Shown in pieces: positions 1 to 8,553 of a DNA stretch of 32,168 nucleotides. The notes under the pieces were generated by a model. The model was not told the origin of the DNA. It was given only the letters and a program-made list of their open reading frames with translations, and made no database searches. Source of the stretch: Planctomycetaceae bacterium (GTDB lineage Bacteria > Planctomycetota > Planctomycetia > Planctomycetales > Planctomycetaceae); contig SIAF01000012.1 in NCBI GenBank assembly GCA_009691905.1, positions 1-32,168 on the forward strand, written 5' to 3'. The position numbers were made by a program, and so were the translations under genes. Each line of letters begins with the position of its first letter. Within the stretch, counting starts at the first letter, position 1.

Positions 1-192
1 CGGAAACAAAATTGTCTCGTGTAAACCCGGAATCTGAGTGCGAGCTGCGCCGCGGCCTTATCATCCATAACTCACAATCTCCTGTTCTGCGCCGGGCGGC
101 CTCGGTGCCGCTGGCGAACAGGAGAGAGCCAACCGGACACCGGGCCATTCAGCCGACCGATGTTCGAACACCGGCCAGCACCCGACAGTCAA
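1..192. other. no supportable gene at left edge
   Basis: I see no convincing reading frame, RNA gene or repeat in this edge segment. Short frames on both strands have no recognisable protein signature. The tail of a gene lying further left cannot be excluded. Confidence 0.4.
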
Positions 193-420
193 TTATCGCA
201 CCGCCGCAACAGCCTTCAACTCCACGCTTCCGCACATTTCAATAATGGCCCGCTTCTGATATTCTGAGAGCCGGGGCCACGCTTCCGCTACAATGGCCGG
301 CCCGTCGTTTACACACGATTTTACAACGCTTGACGCTGAATCTATCGTTTTCTGCGGCTCTATTGCAGTTCTGCGAGTCTCCTCTAGAATCGGGGCTAAG
401 CGTATTTCGCTGAACCACAT
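193..420 (-). CDS. possible small hypothetical protein, 75 aa
   Basis: I do not recognise a function. The predicted protein ends with the segment AIVAEAWPRLSEYQKRAI, which resembles the short 'AWP-L-hydrophobic-helix' tails I associate with many small planctomycete proteins, and this is the only reason to keep it. I place the start at the ATG at 420, but the frame stays open upstream to about 504. There is no visible Shine-Dalgarno site. The rest of the protein is unremarkable. It could be a decayed remnant of a larger gene or a chance frame. It is divergent from the aminotransferase gene. Confidence 0.35.
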   Translation of the reverse strand: MWFSEIRLAPILEETRRTAIEPQKTIDSASSVVKSCVNDGPAIVAEAWPRLSEYQKRAIIEMCGSVELKAVAAVR

Positions 421-440
421 CGCTGACGATGTGTCAGGCA

Positions 441-499
441 CGTTGAGTTGACACGTGGTTGCGCCTCGCGGCACGTTGCCACCTGGTTGCGCTTCGCGG
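441..499 (+). repeat. imperfect 16-bp direct repeat next to a TTGACACG box
   Basis: The 16-mer GGTTGCGCCTCGCGGC at 457-472 recurs at 484-499 with one C-to-T change, 27 bp apart start to start. It directly follows the word AGTTGACACG (446-455), which also occurs in intergenic repeats near 1790, 7720 and 20475. It lies in the upstream region of the aminotransferase gene. It looks like a decayed member of a dispersed intergenic repeat family. I see no -10 box at proper spacing behind the TTGACA. Confidence 0.4.
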
Positions 500-553
500 C
501 TCAACGATCGGTTCAGCCCCCCAATTCTCGATTCTCAAAACCCCTGTTTTTCA

Positions 554-1789
554 ATGCGCAGCGAATCTGAAACACCGCAGTCTGACAATCCCTTTTCGAT
601 TCCCGTCGCCAGCCGGCTGAGGCGGCTGCCTCCTTACCTGTTCGGCAAGATCAACAAGCTCAAATACGAGAAGCGGGTCGCTGGTGTCGACGTCATCGAC
701 CTGGGGATGGGTAATCCCACCGATCCCCCTGACCCGATCATCAGCGAAAAGCTGGCCGAAGCGGTCCGCGACGAGCGGAACCATCGCTATTCGGTCTCGA
801 ACGGCATTTCCAATCTGCGGAAAGAGGTTGCCGCCCGTTACTGGAAGCGCTACGGCGTTCGGCTCGACCCCAACCACGAGGTGATTGCCACGATCGGCTC
901 GAAAGAGGGGTTCAGCCACATGTGCCTGGCCCTGTTGGGGCCGGGGGATTCGGCGATCGTGCCCGCCCCCTCGTTTCCGATTCACGTGTATGCCGTCGTG
1001 CTGGCGTCGGGCAACGTGATCGCCCTTGATGTCCGCGATCCGCAGAAATTTCTCGAGAACATCGCGTACACCTGTCAGCATCTTTACCCGCGCCCCAGGG
1101 TGGTCGTCGCCAATTTCCCGCACAACCCGACTGCAACCTGCATCGAACAGGACTTTTTCGTCGAACTCGTGCGACTTGCGAAAAAGTACGAGTTCCTCGT
1201 GATCAGCGATTTTGCCTACGCCGACATCTGCTACGACGGATACGTCGCCCCCAGCTTTCTGGCGACTCCGGGTGCGCTTGATGTGGGGGTCGAGTTCACG
1301 TCGATGAGCAAAAGCTACAGCATGGCCGGCTGGCGGATCGGCTTTTGCAGCGGCAACGCCGAAATGGTTCGCGCCCTGGCGACCATCAAAGGCTACTACG
1401 ACTACGGCATCTTCCAGCCCATCCAGATTGCTGCCATCATCGCCATGCGGCACTGTGATGCGGCGATCGAGGGGTTGGCCGCCGAGTACCAGATGCGCCG
1501 CGACGTCCTCTGCGAAAGTCTGGGGCGGCTGGGTTGGGACATCGAACGCCCCAAGGCGGGCATGTTTATCTGGGCCAAAATTCCCGAGCCGTGGGACAAA
1601 ATGGGCTCCATCGACTTTTCGATGATGCTGCTCGAAGAGGCTGGCGTCGCCGTCAGCCCCGGCCGTGGCTTCGGCGACGAAGGCGAAGGCTATTTGCGTC
1701 TGGCCCTTGTCGAAAATGAACAGCGGCTCCGTCAGGCGGTCCGCGAAATCGGCCGCGCCACCAAAAGCGATGCCAAAGTGCCGGTCTAA
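554..1789 (+). CDS. PLP-dependent class I/II aminotransferase
   Basis: A fold-type I aminotransferase of 411 residues, most like the alanine / LL-diaminopimelate aminotransferase group (AlaC/DapL-like). Visible signatures are the N-terminal [13 protein letters not shown] (about 48-60), FPHNPT (188-193) with the cofactor-contacting Asn, the cofactor Asp in ISDFAYADI (217-225), and the Schiff-base lysine K253 in [15 protein letters not shown]. It would transfer an amino group between an amino acid and 2-oxoglutarate or pyruvate in the cytoplasm. Exact substrate cannot be read from sequence. I chose the ATG at 554, since family similarity starts soon after; the frame extends upstream to 455 through repeat-like DNA. 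The stop TAA is the first base triplet of an intergenic repeat. It appears monocistronic. Confidence 0.88.
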   Translation: MRSESETPQSDNPFSIPVASRLRRLPPYLFGKINKLKYEKRVAGVDVIDLGMGNPTDPPDPIISEKLAEAVRDERNHRYSVSNGISNLRKEVAARYWKRYGVRLDPNHEVIATIGSKEGFSHMCLALLGPGDSAIVPAPSFPIHVYAVVLASGNVIALDVRDPQKFLENIAYTCQHLYPRPRVVVANFPHNPTATCIEQDFFVELVRLAKKYEFLVISDFAYADICYDGYVAPSFLATPGALDVGVEFTSMSKSYSMAGWRIGFCSGNAEMVRALATIKGYYDYGIFQPIQIAAIIAMRHCDAAIEGLAAEYQMRRDVLCESLGRLGWDIERPKAGMFIWAKIPEPWDKMGSIDFSMMLLEEAGVAVSPGRGFGDEGEGYLRLALVENEQRLRQAVREIGRATKSDAKVPV

Positions 1790-1870
1790 GTTGACACGCA
1801 AAACTTAGTTGAGCAGGCGAGCGGGGCGGCGTGAGCCCCCTGAAGCGTCACTTTGCATGCGGCCCCGCAC
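1787..1870 (+). repeat. dispersed intergenic repeat, copy A
   Basis: About 84 bp that matches, in inverted orientation, the segment at 7648-7728. Blocks identical in both are TAAGTTGACACGC, AGTTGAGCAGGCGAGCGGGG, CGTGAGCCCCCTGAAG and TTGCATGCGGC. The copy starts on the TAA stop of the aminotransferase gene. It contains a small hairpin, GGGGC (1823-1827) pairing with GCCCC (1835-1839), that may aid termination although no T-run follows. It has no coding capacity, so a non-autonomous mobile or REP-like element is likely. The remaining 1871-2080 holds nothing I can name. Confidence 0.7.
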
Positions 1871-2080
1871 GGACGACTCCCGTTGGTCGCTTTCCGTGGC
1901 ACCCTTGGTGGTCAAATCTCCGAATTTGCCGATCCACCCGCGTCGCTTATGACAAATTGTCTTAAGAGGATTGCTCCCGGAACGTTATCGGAGTGATCTT
2001 CCGCGGAACCGGGCCGTTCGGCATCGCCCCAGGCGTCCCGCGGTTTTCCCTCGATTCAGCAGCGATTCAGGAGAAACGTC

Positions 2081-2956
2081 ATGAAGTCTCTGTTGTCGGT
2101 TCTTGTGACGGCAGCGGTTGTATGCGGCACTTCGGCTCGCGCCTGGGCGCTCGGCGAAGAGACATTCGGCAGCGAGCCGCTCAATGAGGCCAATTTCACC
2201 GACTGGCCGGGGGTCATGCCGCTCGTCAACAATCAGGCCCGCGTCTATCACACGTGGGTCAACGGCAATGAACATTGCTACTACCAGGGCGACGTGGCGG
2301 CGCTTAATGAGGCGCTCAAGCAGTTTGCGGCAATCAAGGCCGACAAGCACGAAGTTGTGCTTCGTCCCGGTCCGATCGAGGCGACGACATTTCACAGGGA
2401 CAAGCAGATTCCCTACCGTTGGAGCCTGAATCTAATCGGCGGCATCGCCAAACACATGACGACGCTTGAAAAGGGGGACAAGATCTGGACGACCTCGCCG
2501 GTTCTCACGGTTTACATCGACAATCACCTACCGCTTGACAAGCTCGCGATTCCCGACACCGTGACGGCTGTCGGCCTGACCGAGCTGAAAGCCCGCTACA
2601 CCGAGGCTCTTACGAGTTCGGATATAACGGTTCGCGGATGGGGGAGCGGGGCGTTGGTCGGGCTCGACCGCTACGACGCAAAAACGCTGGCAACGGTCGT
2701 CGCCCTGCTGGATGATTCCGACAATTGGGTTCGTCTCAACGTGGCCCACTCGCTGCCGACATATGGGGCCAAGGCGAAATCGGCCCTCGACGCGCTCCGC
2801 AAGGCCGAGGCAACTGAGGACGCTGCCTTGAAGCAGGCGGTCGCCGAGGCCATTGCCGCCATCGAGACGTCGCAGCCACAGACCGAGGCCGAACACCGAC
2901 ATGCCGACCTTCTGGACCAGATCGAGAAATTCGTGAAGTCGCAGAAGACGAAGTGA
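2081..2956 (+). CDS. secreted HEAT-repeat-like hypothetical protein
   Basis: A 291-residue protein of unknown function. The N-terminus is a good signal peptide: MKSLL, a hydrophobic core, and cleavage likely after ARAWA near residue 23, so export to the periplasm is expected. The middle (about 25-155) has no motif I recognise. The C-terminal half, about 165-255, looks like paired helices of HEAT type, with phrases such as VVALLDDSDNWVRLNVAHSL followed by a second helix pair. The last 40 residues are charged and probably helical. HEAT repeats usually bind protein partners. A sequence CAGGAGAAACGTC just before the ATG gives a good ribosome site and supports the start. It stands alone between repeat copy A and tRNA-Leu. 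Confidence 0.75.
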   Translation: MKSLLSVLVTAAVVCGTSARAWALGEETFGSEPLNEANFTDWPGVMPLVNNQARVYHTWVNGNEHCYYQGDVAALNEALKQFAAIKADKHEVVLRPGPIEATTFHRDKQIPYRWSLNLIGGIAKHMTTLEKGDKIWTTSPVLTVYIDNHLPLDKLAIPDTVTAVGLTELKARYTEALTSSDITVRGWGSGALVGLDRYDAKTLATVVALLDDSDNWVRLNVAHSLPTYGAKAKSALDALRKAEATEDAALKQAVAEAIAAIETSQPQTEAEHRHADLLDQIEKFVKSQKTK

Positions 2957-2970
2957 CGCGCGGCGCTTGG

Positions 2971-2998
2971 TTGCAGGTGCGGTTCGGCCTGCTATACT
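2971..2998 (+). promoter_or_regulatory. putative sigma70-type promoter of tRNA-Leu
   Basis: TTGCAG at 2971-2976 and TATACT at 2993-2998 are separated by 16 bp. The -10 box matches the consensus at five of six positions. It lies just after the HEAT-like gene and about 120 bp before the tRNA, with no gene between, so the tRNA is the obvious target. Confidence 0.4.
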
Positions 2999-3118
2999 TT
3001 CGTTTTCGCCCGCGGACTTCCTCACACCGCCGAAGCGGGGCGAAATCGGCAAAGCCTCGGGCCGAAACAGCCCCGGGCCAAAATTTGAAACAGGCCCCAA
3101 AAAAGGCCGCAAAAAAAA

Positions 3119-3204
3119 GCCCAAGTGGCGAAACTGGCAGACGCGCTAGGTTGAGGGCCTAGTTCCCTTTACCGGGAGTGCAGGTTCAAATCCTGTCTTG
3201 GGCA
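3119..3204 (+). tRNA. tRNA-Leu (anticodon GAG)
   Basis: An 86-nt cloverleaf can be folded by eye. The acceptor stem is GCCCAAG (3119-3125) with CTTGGGC (3197-3203), and A3204 is the discriminator. The anticodon stem CTAGG/CCTAG closes the loop TTGAGGG with anticodon GAG at 3153-3155, reading CUC/CUU codons. The long variable arm (TTCCC...GGGAG) is the class II feature expected of leucine tRNAs. The T arm is GCAGG-TTCAAAT-CCTGT. The 3' CCA is not encoded and must be added enzymatically. Confidence 0.95.
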
Positions 3205-3290
3205 TTGACAGTCCCTTTCTCGGCAATCGTGGCGCTTCGTCGCCATGAAACGACGGGCCGCGATGCGATGGGAATTGTGACTTTGATCAG

Positions 3291-3340
3291 GCGTGCGGAA
3301 TGTTGCCCTCGCGGTGCAACTCCGCACGCTTTCTGCTTTG
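3291..3340 (+). terminator. Rho-independent terminator-like hairpin after tRNA-Leu
   Basis: GCGTGCGGA (3291-3299) pairs perfectly with TCCGCACGC (3321-3329). Past a 2-nt bulge, GTTGC (3302-3306) pairs with GCAAC (3316-3320), leaving a 9-nt loop. A T-rich stretch, TTTCTGCTTTG, follows. The long GC-rich stem and T-rich tail fit an intrinsic terminator for the tRNA transcript, about 90 nt downstream of it. Confidence 0.55.
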
Positions 3341-3355
3341 TTGGTCGTACTTTGG

Positions 3356-3442
3356 CGTAGGTCAGGCTTTCCAGCCTGACGCGGATGGCTTGATTTGGCT
3401 GCAACAAGCGCGAATCTGTCAGCCTGGAAAGGCTGACCTACG
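3356..3442. repeat. REPIN-like pair of inverted palindromic repeats
   Basis: Two 25-bp elements, 3356-3380 and 3418-3442, face each other: CGTAGGTCAGGC... and its near reverse complement ending ...GACCTACG. Each is itself a palindrome: GTCAGGCT-TTCC-AGCCTGAC and GTCAGCCT-GGAA-AGGCTGAC. The two differ at two positions that keep base pairing within each hairpin. The 37-bp spacer has no obvious content. The pair ends 18 bp before the guaA start codon, so it would lie in the guaA leader. Confidence 0.75.
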
Positions 3443-3460
3443 ACGGTCGCCCTGTTCCTG

Positions 3461-5089
3461 ATGGCGAAAAATCCAGTGAATTCCACGCCCGTCGATGGCT
3501 CTTCGAATGACAGCGACGTGATGCCGGTTCCTGAGTCGGCGTCGGTTCCGGGGCAGGAATTGGTGCTGGTCCTCGACTTCGGCGGCCAGACGGCGCAACT
3601 GATCGCGCGACGGGTTCGCGAACAGAACGTGTTCTGTCAATTGGTCCGGCCCGATCTGCCGGTCGAGCGGATTCGGCAACTGGCGCCGCGGGGGTTGATT
3701 CTTTCGGGTGGCCCGGCCAGTGTTTACGAGCCGGGGGCGCCGCATCCCGATCCCGCGATTTTCGACTTGGGAATCCCGATTCTCGGCATCTGCTACGGCA
3801 TGCAACTGGTATGCCAGGCACAGGGCAACGAAGTGTCGCCGGGCACGCAGCGCGAGTTCGGCCGGACAGGCTGCCACGTCGTCGAAGAAGGTGAACTGTT
3901 TCGCGGCGTTCCGCGGGAACTCAGCGTGTGGATGAGCCACGGCGACCAGGTCAAAAATCTCGATGCCCAGTGGACGACGCTCGCCAGCACGGCCGATTGC
4001 CCGGCGGCAGCCGTCAGGCACCATACGCGGCCGATTTACGGCATTCAGTTTCACCCCGAGGTCACCCACACGCAGTGGGGGGGGCAGTTGCTCGGCAACT
4101 TCGTCAAGACGATTTGCGGCTGCCGCGGCGACTGGAAAATGAGCCAGTTCATCGAGCAACAAGTTCTCCAATTGCGTGAACGGGTGGGGACCAGCCGCGT
4201 CATTTGCGGTCTTTCGGGCGGAGTCGATTCGTCGGTGGTCGCCGCGCTGCTGTATCGCGCCATCGGATCGCAGCTTTCGTGCATTTTCGTCGATAACGGC
4301 CTGTTGCGGAACAACGAGAAAGAAGCGGTCCGCAAACGGTTCGGCGAGCATTTTCACATTGATTTGCACGTGGTCGACGCGGAAGAGCGGTTTCTGAGTG
4401 AACTGGCGGGGGTATCCGAACCGCAGCAGAAGCGCAAGGTGATCGGTCGCGTGTTCATCGAGGTCTTTCGCCGAGAGGCCGAGTCGATCCCCGACGCTCG
4501 GTTTTTGGCGCAGGGGACGCTGTATCCGGACGTGATCGAGAGTGGCGGAAGTCCCGACGGACCGGCGGCGACCATCAAGCATCATCACAACGTGGGAGGC
4601 CTTCCCGCCGAACTGGGGTTCGAGCTGATCGAGCCGTTGCGCGATTTGTTCAAAGACGAGGTCCGCGTGCTGGGGCAGGAACTGGGACTATCAGACGAAA
4701 TGATCTGGCGGCATCCGTTTCCCGGCCCGGGACTCGGGGTGCGGTGCCTGGGCGAAATCCGAAAAGACAAGCTGGATGTGCTGCGTCAGGCCGATGCGAT
4801 TGTCCTTGAGGAATTGCGTAAAGCGGGCCTGTACCGCAAGATTCAGCAGGCGTTCGCGGTGTTGTTGCCGGTCCAGACCGTGGGAGTCATGGGCGACATG
4901 CGGACGTACCAAAACGTCGTGGCGATTCGCGCGGTCGAGACCGAAGACTTCATGACGGCTGACTGGTATCCGTTGCCGCATGAGGTGCTGCATGCGATCT
5001 CGACGCGAATCACCAACAGCGTGCGGGGCGTTAATCGCGTCGTATACGACATCAGCAGCAAGCCGCCCAGCACGATTGAGTGGGAATAG
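3461..5089 (+). CDS. guaA: GMP synthase (glutamine-hydrolysing)
   Basis: Converts XMP to GMP using ATP and the amide nitrogen of glutamine, the last step of de novo guanine nucleotide synthesis in the cytoplasm. The 542-residue protein has the full two-part layout. The class I glutamine amidotransferase domain (about 34-220) has nucleophile C111 in GICYGMQL and the H198/E200 pair in [11 protein letters not shown]. The ATP-pyrophosphatase domain has its P-loop SGGVDS at 252-257. The C-terminal dimerisation domain ends in the typical family signature PPSTIEWE. The N-terminus carries about 30 extra residues rich in Ser, Pro and Asp, and the ATG at 3461 has no clear Shine-Dalgarno site, so an internal start such as M21 (3521) is possible. 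A palindromic repeat pair lies immediately upstream. Confidence 0.97.
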   Translation: MAKNPVNSTPVDGSSNDSDVMPVPESASVPGQELVLVLDFGGQTAQLIARRVREQNVFCQLVRPDLPVERIRQLAPRGLILSGGPASVYEPGAPHPDPAIFDLGIPILGICYGMQLVCQAQGNEVSPGTQREFGRTGCHVVEEGELFRGVPRELSVWMSHGDQVKNLDAQWTTLASTADCPAAAVRHHTRPIYGIQFHPEVTHTQWGGQLLGNFVKTICGCRGDWKMSQFIEQQVLQLRERVGTSRVICGLSGGVDSSVVAALLYRAIGSQLSCIFVDNGLLRNNEKEAVRKRFGEHFHIDLHVVDAEERFLSELAGVSEPQQKRKVIGRVFIEVFRREAESIPDARFLAQGTLYPDVIESGGSPDGPAATIKHHHNVGGLPAELGFELIEPLRDLFKDEVRVLGQELGLSDEMIWRHPFPGPGLGVRCLGEIRKDKLDVLRQADAIVLEELRKAGLYRKIQQAFAVLLPVQTVGVMGDMRTYQNVVAIRAVETEDFMTADWYPLPHEVLHAISTRITNSVRGVNRVVYDISSKPPSTIEWE

Positions 5090-5118
5090 CCCAATCGTTA
5101 CGATTTCGACGTGCGCCA

Positions 5119-6258
5119 ATGCCGCCTGTGGAACAACCACCTGAGATCGAAACGGTACCAGTTGCACTCGGAGAGCGCAGCTACGAAATTGCCATCACCA
5201 ATGCCGGCCTGGGGGCGTTCGTCCCGACATTGCACACCTGGCTGACACGCCGCGGAAGCCGGCCCGATGGCCGACTGGCGGTCGTCGTCACTGACGATCA
5301 CGTGCGGGACCGCTATGCGGTTCCGGTGACCGAGGCGTTGCGGCAAGCGGGATGGAAATGCGAGATTGTTGCGCTGCCCCCTGGCGAACAGACAAAATCG
5401 CACGAGTTCGTGTCGCAGCTATACGATCGTCTCGTTGAATTCAAGGCCGATCGACAGACGGTGATCGTTGCCGTCGGCGGCGGCGTCATCGGCGATCTCG
5501 CCGGTTTCGTAGCGGCGACGTACGCGCGCGGGCTGCCGTTCGTTCAGGTGCCCACAACGCTTTTGGCGCAGGTCGACAGTTCCGTGGGGGGCAAGGTGGG
5601 CATCAATCATCCACGCGGAAAAAACCTGATCGGCGCGTTTCATCAGCCGTTGGGGGTGTTTATCGACACGAGCCTGCTCGAAACGCTGCCGATTCGCGAC
5701 TACCGCTCGGGACTGGCTGAAGTGATCAAATATGGCGTCATCCTCGACGAGGCGTTTTTTGCGTACCTGGAACAGAATGTCGCCGCACTTAATCAGCGCT
5801 CGCCCGTCGTCATGCGGCAGATTGTGGCTCGCAGTTGCCAACTCAAAGCGCAGGTTGTCGAACAGGATGAATACGAGCGCAGCGGCCTGCGCGCCGTGCT
5901 CAACTACGGCCACACCTTCGCCCATGCCTTCGAAACGCTGTGCGGATACGGCGCCTTGCTGCACGGCGAGGCGGTCGCGATCGGCATGGTGTACGCCAGC
6001 CGGCTTGCCGAAGGACTTGGGAGAACCGACGCCGTGACGACGGCGAGGCAAGTTGCCATCCTCAGGGCCGTGGGGCTTCCCGTCGAACTTCCTCAATCGT
6101 CGCGGCCTGCCGCCGAGGCGATTCTCGATGCGATGCGTCTGGACAAGAAATCTGCCGCCGGACAGCTACGATTCATTCTGCCGACGAAGCTGGGCCACGT
6201 TGAACTGGTGCCGGTTGCGGAACCGGATGTGCGGGCCGCGCTCGAAAACGCCGATTGA
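5119..6258 (+). CDS. aroB: 3-dehydroquinate synthase
   Basis: Cyclises DAHP to 3-dehydroquinate in the shikimate pathway, with NAD and a divalent metal, in the cytoplasm. The 379-residue protein shows the NAD-binding glycine motif GGGVIGD (120-126), the strongly conserved TTLLAQVDSSVGGK (146-159) followed by GINHPRGKNLIGAF, the metal ligand Glu in SGLAEVIKYG, and the metal-binding histidine motif NYGHTFAHAFE. I chose the ATG at 5119, 29 bp after the guaA stop; a GTG at 5080 would overlap guaA by 10 bp and add 13 residues with no family similarity. The gene is likely co-transcribed with guaA, although the two pathways are linked only through general biosynthesis. Confidence 0.96.
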   Translation: MPPVEQPPEIETVPVALGERSYEIAITNAGLGAFVPTLHTWLTRRGSRPDGRLAVVVTDDHVRDRYAVPVTEALRQAGWKCEIVALPPGEQTKSHEFVSQLYDRLVEFKADRQTVIVAVGGGVIGDLAGFVAATYARGLPFVQVPTTLLAQVDSSVGGKVGINHPRGKNLIGAFHQPLGVFIDTSLLETLPIRDYRSGLAEVIKYGVILDEAFFAYLEQNVAALNQRSPVVMRQIVARSCQLKAQVVEQDEYERSGLRAVLNYGHTFAHAFETLCGYGALLHGEAVAIGMVYASRLAEGLGRTDAVTTARQVAILRAVGLPVELPQSSRPAAEAILDAMRLDKKSAAGQLRFILPTKLGHVELVPVAEPDVRAALENAD

Positions 6259-6264
6259 CTCGTA

Positions 6265-6285
6265 GAACGGACTCTTAGTCCGTTC
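6265..6285. terminator. hairpin between convergent aroB and rhomboid genes
   Basis: GAACGGACT (6265-6273), loop CTT, AGTCCGTTC (6277-6285): a perfect 9-bp stem 7 bp after the aroB stop and 23 bp before the stop of the opposing rhomboid gene. There is no T-run on either side. It may act as a bidirectional transcription stop or be another member of the palindromic repeats common in this window. Confidence 0.45.
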
Positions 6286-6307
6286 GAGCGACTTCTGGCA
6301 CGACGAC

Positions 6308-7528
6308 TTACCAGGCGCGCCCTTGCAGTTCGAGCACGCCGTCGTCGATCATCTGGCGGGCCTTTTGTTCCAGCGATGCGCGAATTTTGCGGTACTTGTC
6401 GCCTGAAGACGCATCTGGAAGTTCGTCCAGGACGCGAAGCGCGTAGGCCGGCCTCTGCTGATGCTCGATCAGGATCTGCGAGAGCTTGAGCCGCGCCGGC
6501 ACGGCACGCGACTCAAAACGGCGCAGGTATTCTTCAAGAAATCGCGCAGCCTCATTGAAGAGCCTTTCGTTGCTCAGGAGTTCGATGAATTGCAGCAACT
6601 CCTGTTCGGGTAACGGCCATTTGCCGGTGATCTGCACAGTGCGGTCGTAGAGTGCCAGCGCGGCAGTTCCGTGGCGTTTTGCGAGCAGTTTGCCGAATCG
6701 TTCCTGGGCTCTCGTAAAGCGCTCGGCCACCGTTTCACTGGAGTCGTCGCCATCGCCGCCGCCGCTTACCGACTCCGGCATTAGGATAACGGTCGGCACG
6801 ACCATCGATCGCGGGTTCGCGCCCGACAAATGCCGGCCCGACATGACCGAGAATACGTCCCACCCTTCGCAGTCGACCCAATTCAGTTTGAACATCGCCA
6901 CGCCGAGAGCAAAACCAAGGAGAGCGCCGACCGAATGCAGCAGCGGGGTGCTCAGTTGAAATCCGCCGAATCCGGCTGAGAGGAAGTCTGCGCCGATGTA
7001 AAGAATGGCCATCCACAGGATCGCAATCTCAATTCCGGCGGACCGCATCCAACCGAATCCGCCGACCAGCCACAGGCAGTGAATCTCGGTCTCGGGCGCC
7101 CAGACCAGCGCCATCGCCAGAAGACCATAAATAACCCCTGACGCTCCGACGCCCCAGCCATCGGTAAACAAGAACGTGAGTGATTGTTCGGCCGCCCCCT
7201 CGGCGAGTCCCAGCGTCAGGTACGCGACAAGAAACTTCCACCAGCCCAGCCGGCCCTCAACGACCATTCCGAACACCCAGAGGAACACCATATTCCCGAT
7301 CAGGTGCATCGGTCCGGCGTGCATGAAACAATGAGTCACCCATTGGATCGGGTGCAGGCCGTTCCCGTATTCCAGCCCAAACGGCCGGATTCCGGACTCG
7401 TTCCCGCAGCCGGTGAGAAAAAAAACAGACACATTCGCCGCGATCACCCCGAGCGTCGCCCACGGGAAGTGTCCCAGCGCCGTCGATCCTGAATAATTCG
7501 GCGTTTCCGCCTTCCAGGGAATGAGCAT
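6308..7528 (-). CDS. rhomboid-family intramembrane serine protease
   Basis: A 406-residue membrane protein with a rhomboid core in the first 215 residues. The family triad positions are all visible: the H-x-x-x-N stretch in MHLIGNMVFLWVFG (N79), the catalytic serine S130 in GVGASGVIYG, and histidine H198 in LLHSVGALLGFALG. Rhomboids cleave other membrane proteins within the bilayer. About six hydrophobic segments can be seen. Residues 215-406 are soluble and look helical with alternating short helices, possibly TPR-like, a tail often seen in planctomycete and related rhomboids. I chose the ATG at 7528; the only upstream start is a TTG at 7579. It is convergent with aroB. Substrates cannot be inferred. 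Confidence 0.88.
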   Translation of the reverse strand: MLIPWKAETPNYSGSTALGHFPWATLGVIAANVSVFFLTGCGNESGIRPFGLEYGNGLHPIQWVTHCFMHAGPMHLIGNMVFLWVFGMVVEGRLGWWKFLVAYLTLGLAEGAAEQSLTFLFTDGWGVGASGVIYGLLAMALVWAPETEIHCLWLVGGFGWMRSAGIEIAILWMAILYIGADFLSAGFGGFQLSTPLLHSVGALLGFALGVAMFKLNWVDCEGWDVFSVMSGRHLSGANPRSMVVPTVILMPESVSGGGDGDDSSETVAERFTRAQERFGKLLAKRHGTAALALYDRTVQITGKWPLPEQELLQFIELLSNERLFNEAARFLEEYLRRFESRAVPARLKLSQILIEHQQRPAYALRVLDELPDASSGDKYRKIRASLEQKARQMIDDGVLELQGRAW

Positions 7529-7647
7529 CGGTTTGGGAACCCCGAAGTTGCAGCAGGAGCGAAACCCCGGGTGCGACAACGGAGGTTTGTTGCCGGCGGA
7601 TCAAAGCCTGCCGGAAATTTCTGCGGTCGACGGGCCGGCCAAATGAT

Positions 7648-7728
7648 ATGCGTCGCCGCATGCAACGTAACCTTCAGGGGGCTCACGCACCCCGCTCGCC
7701 TGCTCAACTCAGTCGGCGTGTCAACTTA
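7648..7728 (-). repeat. dispersed intergenic repeat, copy B (inverted to copy A)
   Basis: Read on the minus strand, this segment starts TAAGTTGACACGC and follows copy A (1787-1870) through four identical blocks of 11 to 20 bp with small differences between them. The TGA stop of the adenylate kinase gene lies inside the first block. As with copy A, the element lies at the 3' end of a gene and points away from it. Confidence 0.7.
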
Positions 7729-8359
7729 AGGCCGGTTCCATCTCTTCATGCCGGAAGATGGCGTTCTGGACCGGCACGATGCATTTGAGCGTCTGCAATA
7801 GAACCTCGGCCGGCGAGCCGATGGCGTCGACTTCGGTGATCAGCTTGGGCGAATAGTATTCCAGCACCGGTCGCGTTTCGTCCTCGTAAACCTGAAAACG
7901 CTTGCGGATGATTTCTTCCTGCGCGTCGTCCACGCGGTTTTCGCGGATGGCCCGCCGGCGGATGCGATGCATCGTCGCCTCGGTGTCTGAACACTTCAGG
8001 TGCACGATTTTCAGCACGTTGATATGCGCCTCGACGATTTCGGCCTGCTCCCGATTCCGTGGTATGCCATCGAGAACCAGCAGGTCTTCATGCGGCTTGT
8101 AGTGCGACAGCACCGTCAGCGCGTCAAGATGCTGCTTCCAGACCCGAATCGTGGTGGCGTCGGGGACCAGCATCCCCTGCGAACTGTATTTGTAGATCTC
8201 GCGGCCGTCGGGAGAATTGATGTCCAGCGAACGAAATACTTCGCCGCACGACAAGTGAAAAAATCCGGGAATCTGCCCGATAATGCGGCCTTGCGTCCCT
8301 TTGCCTGCACCCGGTGCGCCAAACAACAAAACCGTATGATAACGTCCAGGAGGCGTCAT
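7721..8359 (-). CDS. adenylate kinase-like nucleoside monophosphate kinase
   Basis: A 212-residue cytoplasmic kinase of the adenylate kinase family, which interconverts NMP + ATP and NDP + ADP. The P-loop GAPGAGKGTQ is at 14-23, followed by the NMP-binding segment HLSCGEVFRS and by the family motif LVLDGIPRN (usual form DGFPR). The region after RRRAIRENRVDD corresponds to a short lid without zinc cysteines. The DGIPRN form and the short lid are divergent, so it may be a second, specialised adenylate kinase and not the main adk. GGGAGAGAGG just before the ATG is a strong ribosome site. It is divergent from ftsY. Confidence 0.85.
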   Translation of the reverse strand: MTPPGRYHTVLLFGAPGAGKGTQGRIIGQIPGFFHLSCGEVFRSLDINSPDGREIYKYSSQGMLVPDATTIRVWKQHLDALTVLSHYKPHEDLLVLDGIPRNREQAEIVEAHINVLKIVHLKCSDTEATMHRIRRRAIRENRVDDAQEEIIRKRFQVYEDETRPVLEYYSPKLITEVDAIGSPAEVLLQTLKCIVPVQNAIFRHEEMEPALS

Positions 8360-8485
8360 TCCTCTCTCCCTTATTTGGATAGGCCGCGAGCAGGCCGAAT
8401 CCGGCCGACATTCGCCTATGCTGACGATTTCTTAAGGTGTGGTCAACCGACGTCCCCCGCTCGCCTTTCATCGCTCGGGCGCGGC

Positions 8486-8514
8486 TTGTCGCTCCCTCGG
8501 CGAACTTCTATGAT
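8486..8514 (+). promoter_or_regulatory. putative ftsY promoter
   Basis: TTGTCG (8486-8491) and TATGAT (8509-8514) are separated by 17 bp. The -10 box matches the sigma70 consensus at five of six positions. The predicted transcript would begin about 32 nt before the ftsY ATG. The site is within the divergent adk-ftsY intergenic region. Confidence 0.5.
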
Positions 8515-8553
8515 CGCACTCGATTTTGATTCTCCAAAGGAGCGACAAGCGGC

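Noticed and set aside
551-1801. Long antisense frame of about 416 codons opposite the aminotransferase
   Set aside because: It mirrors a clearly recognisable enzyme in GC-rich DNA, where long antisense frames are expected, and its own translation has no protein signature.
1930-1957. Promoter for the HEAT-like gene (TTGCCG, 16 bp, TATGAC)
   Set aside because: Both boxes match the consensus weakly and the site is over 120 bp from the gene.
3419-4588. Long antisense frame opposite guaA
   Set aside because: guaA is certain on the plus strand; the antisense translation is Arg/His-rich without recognisable domains.
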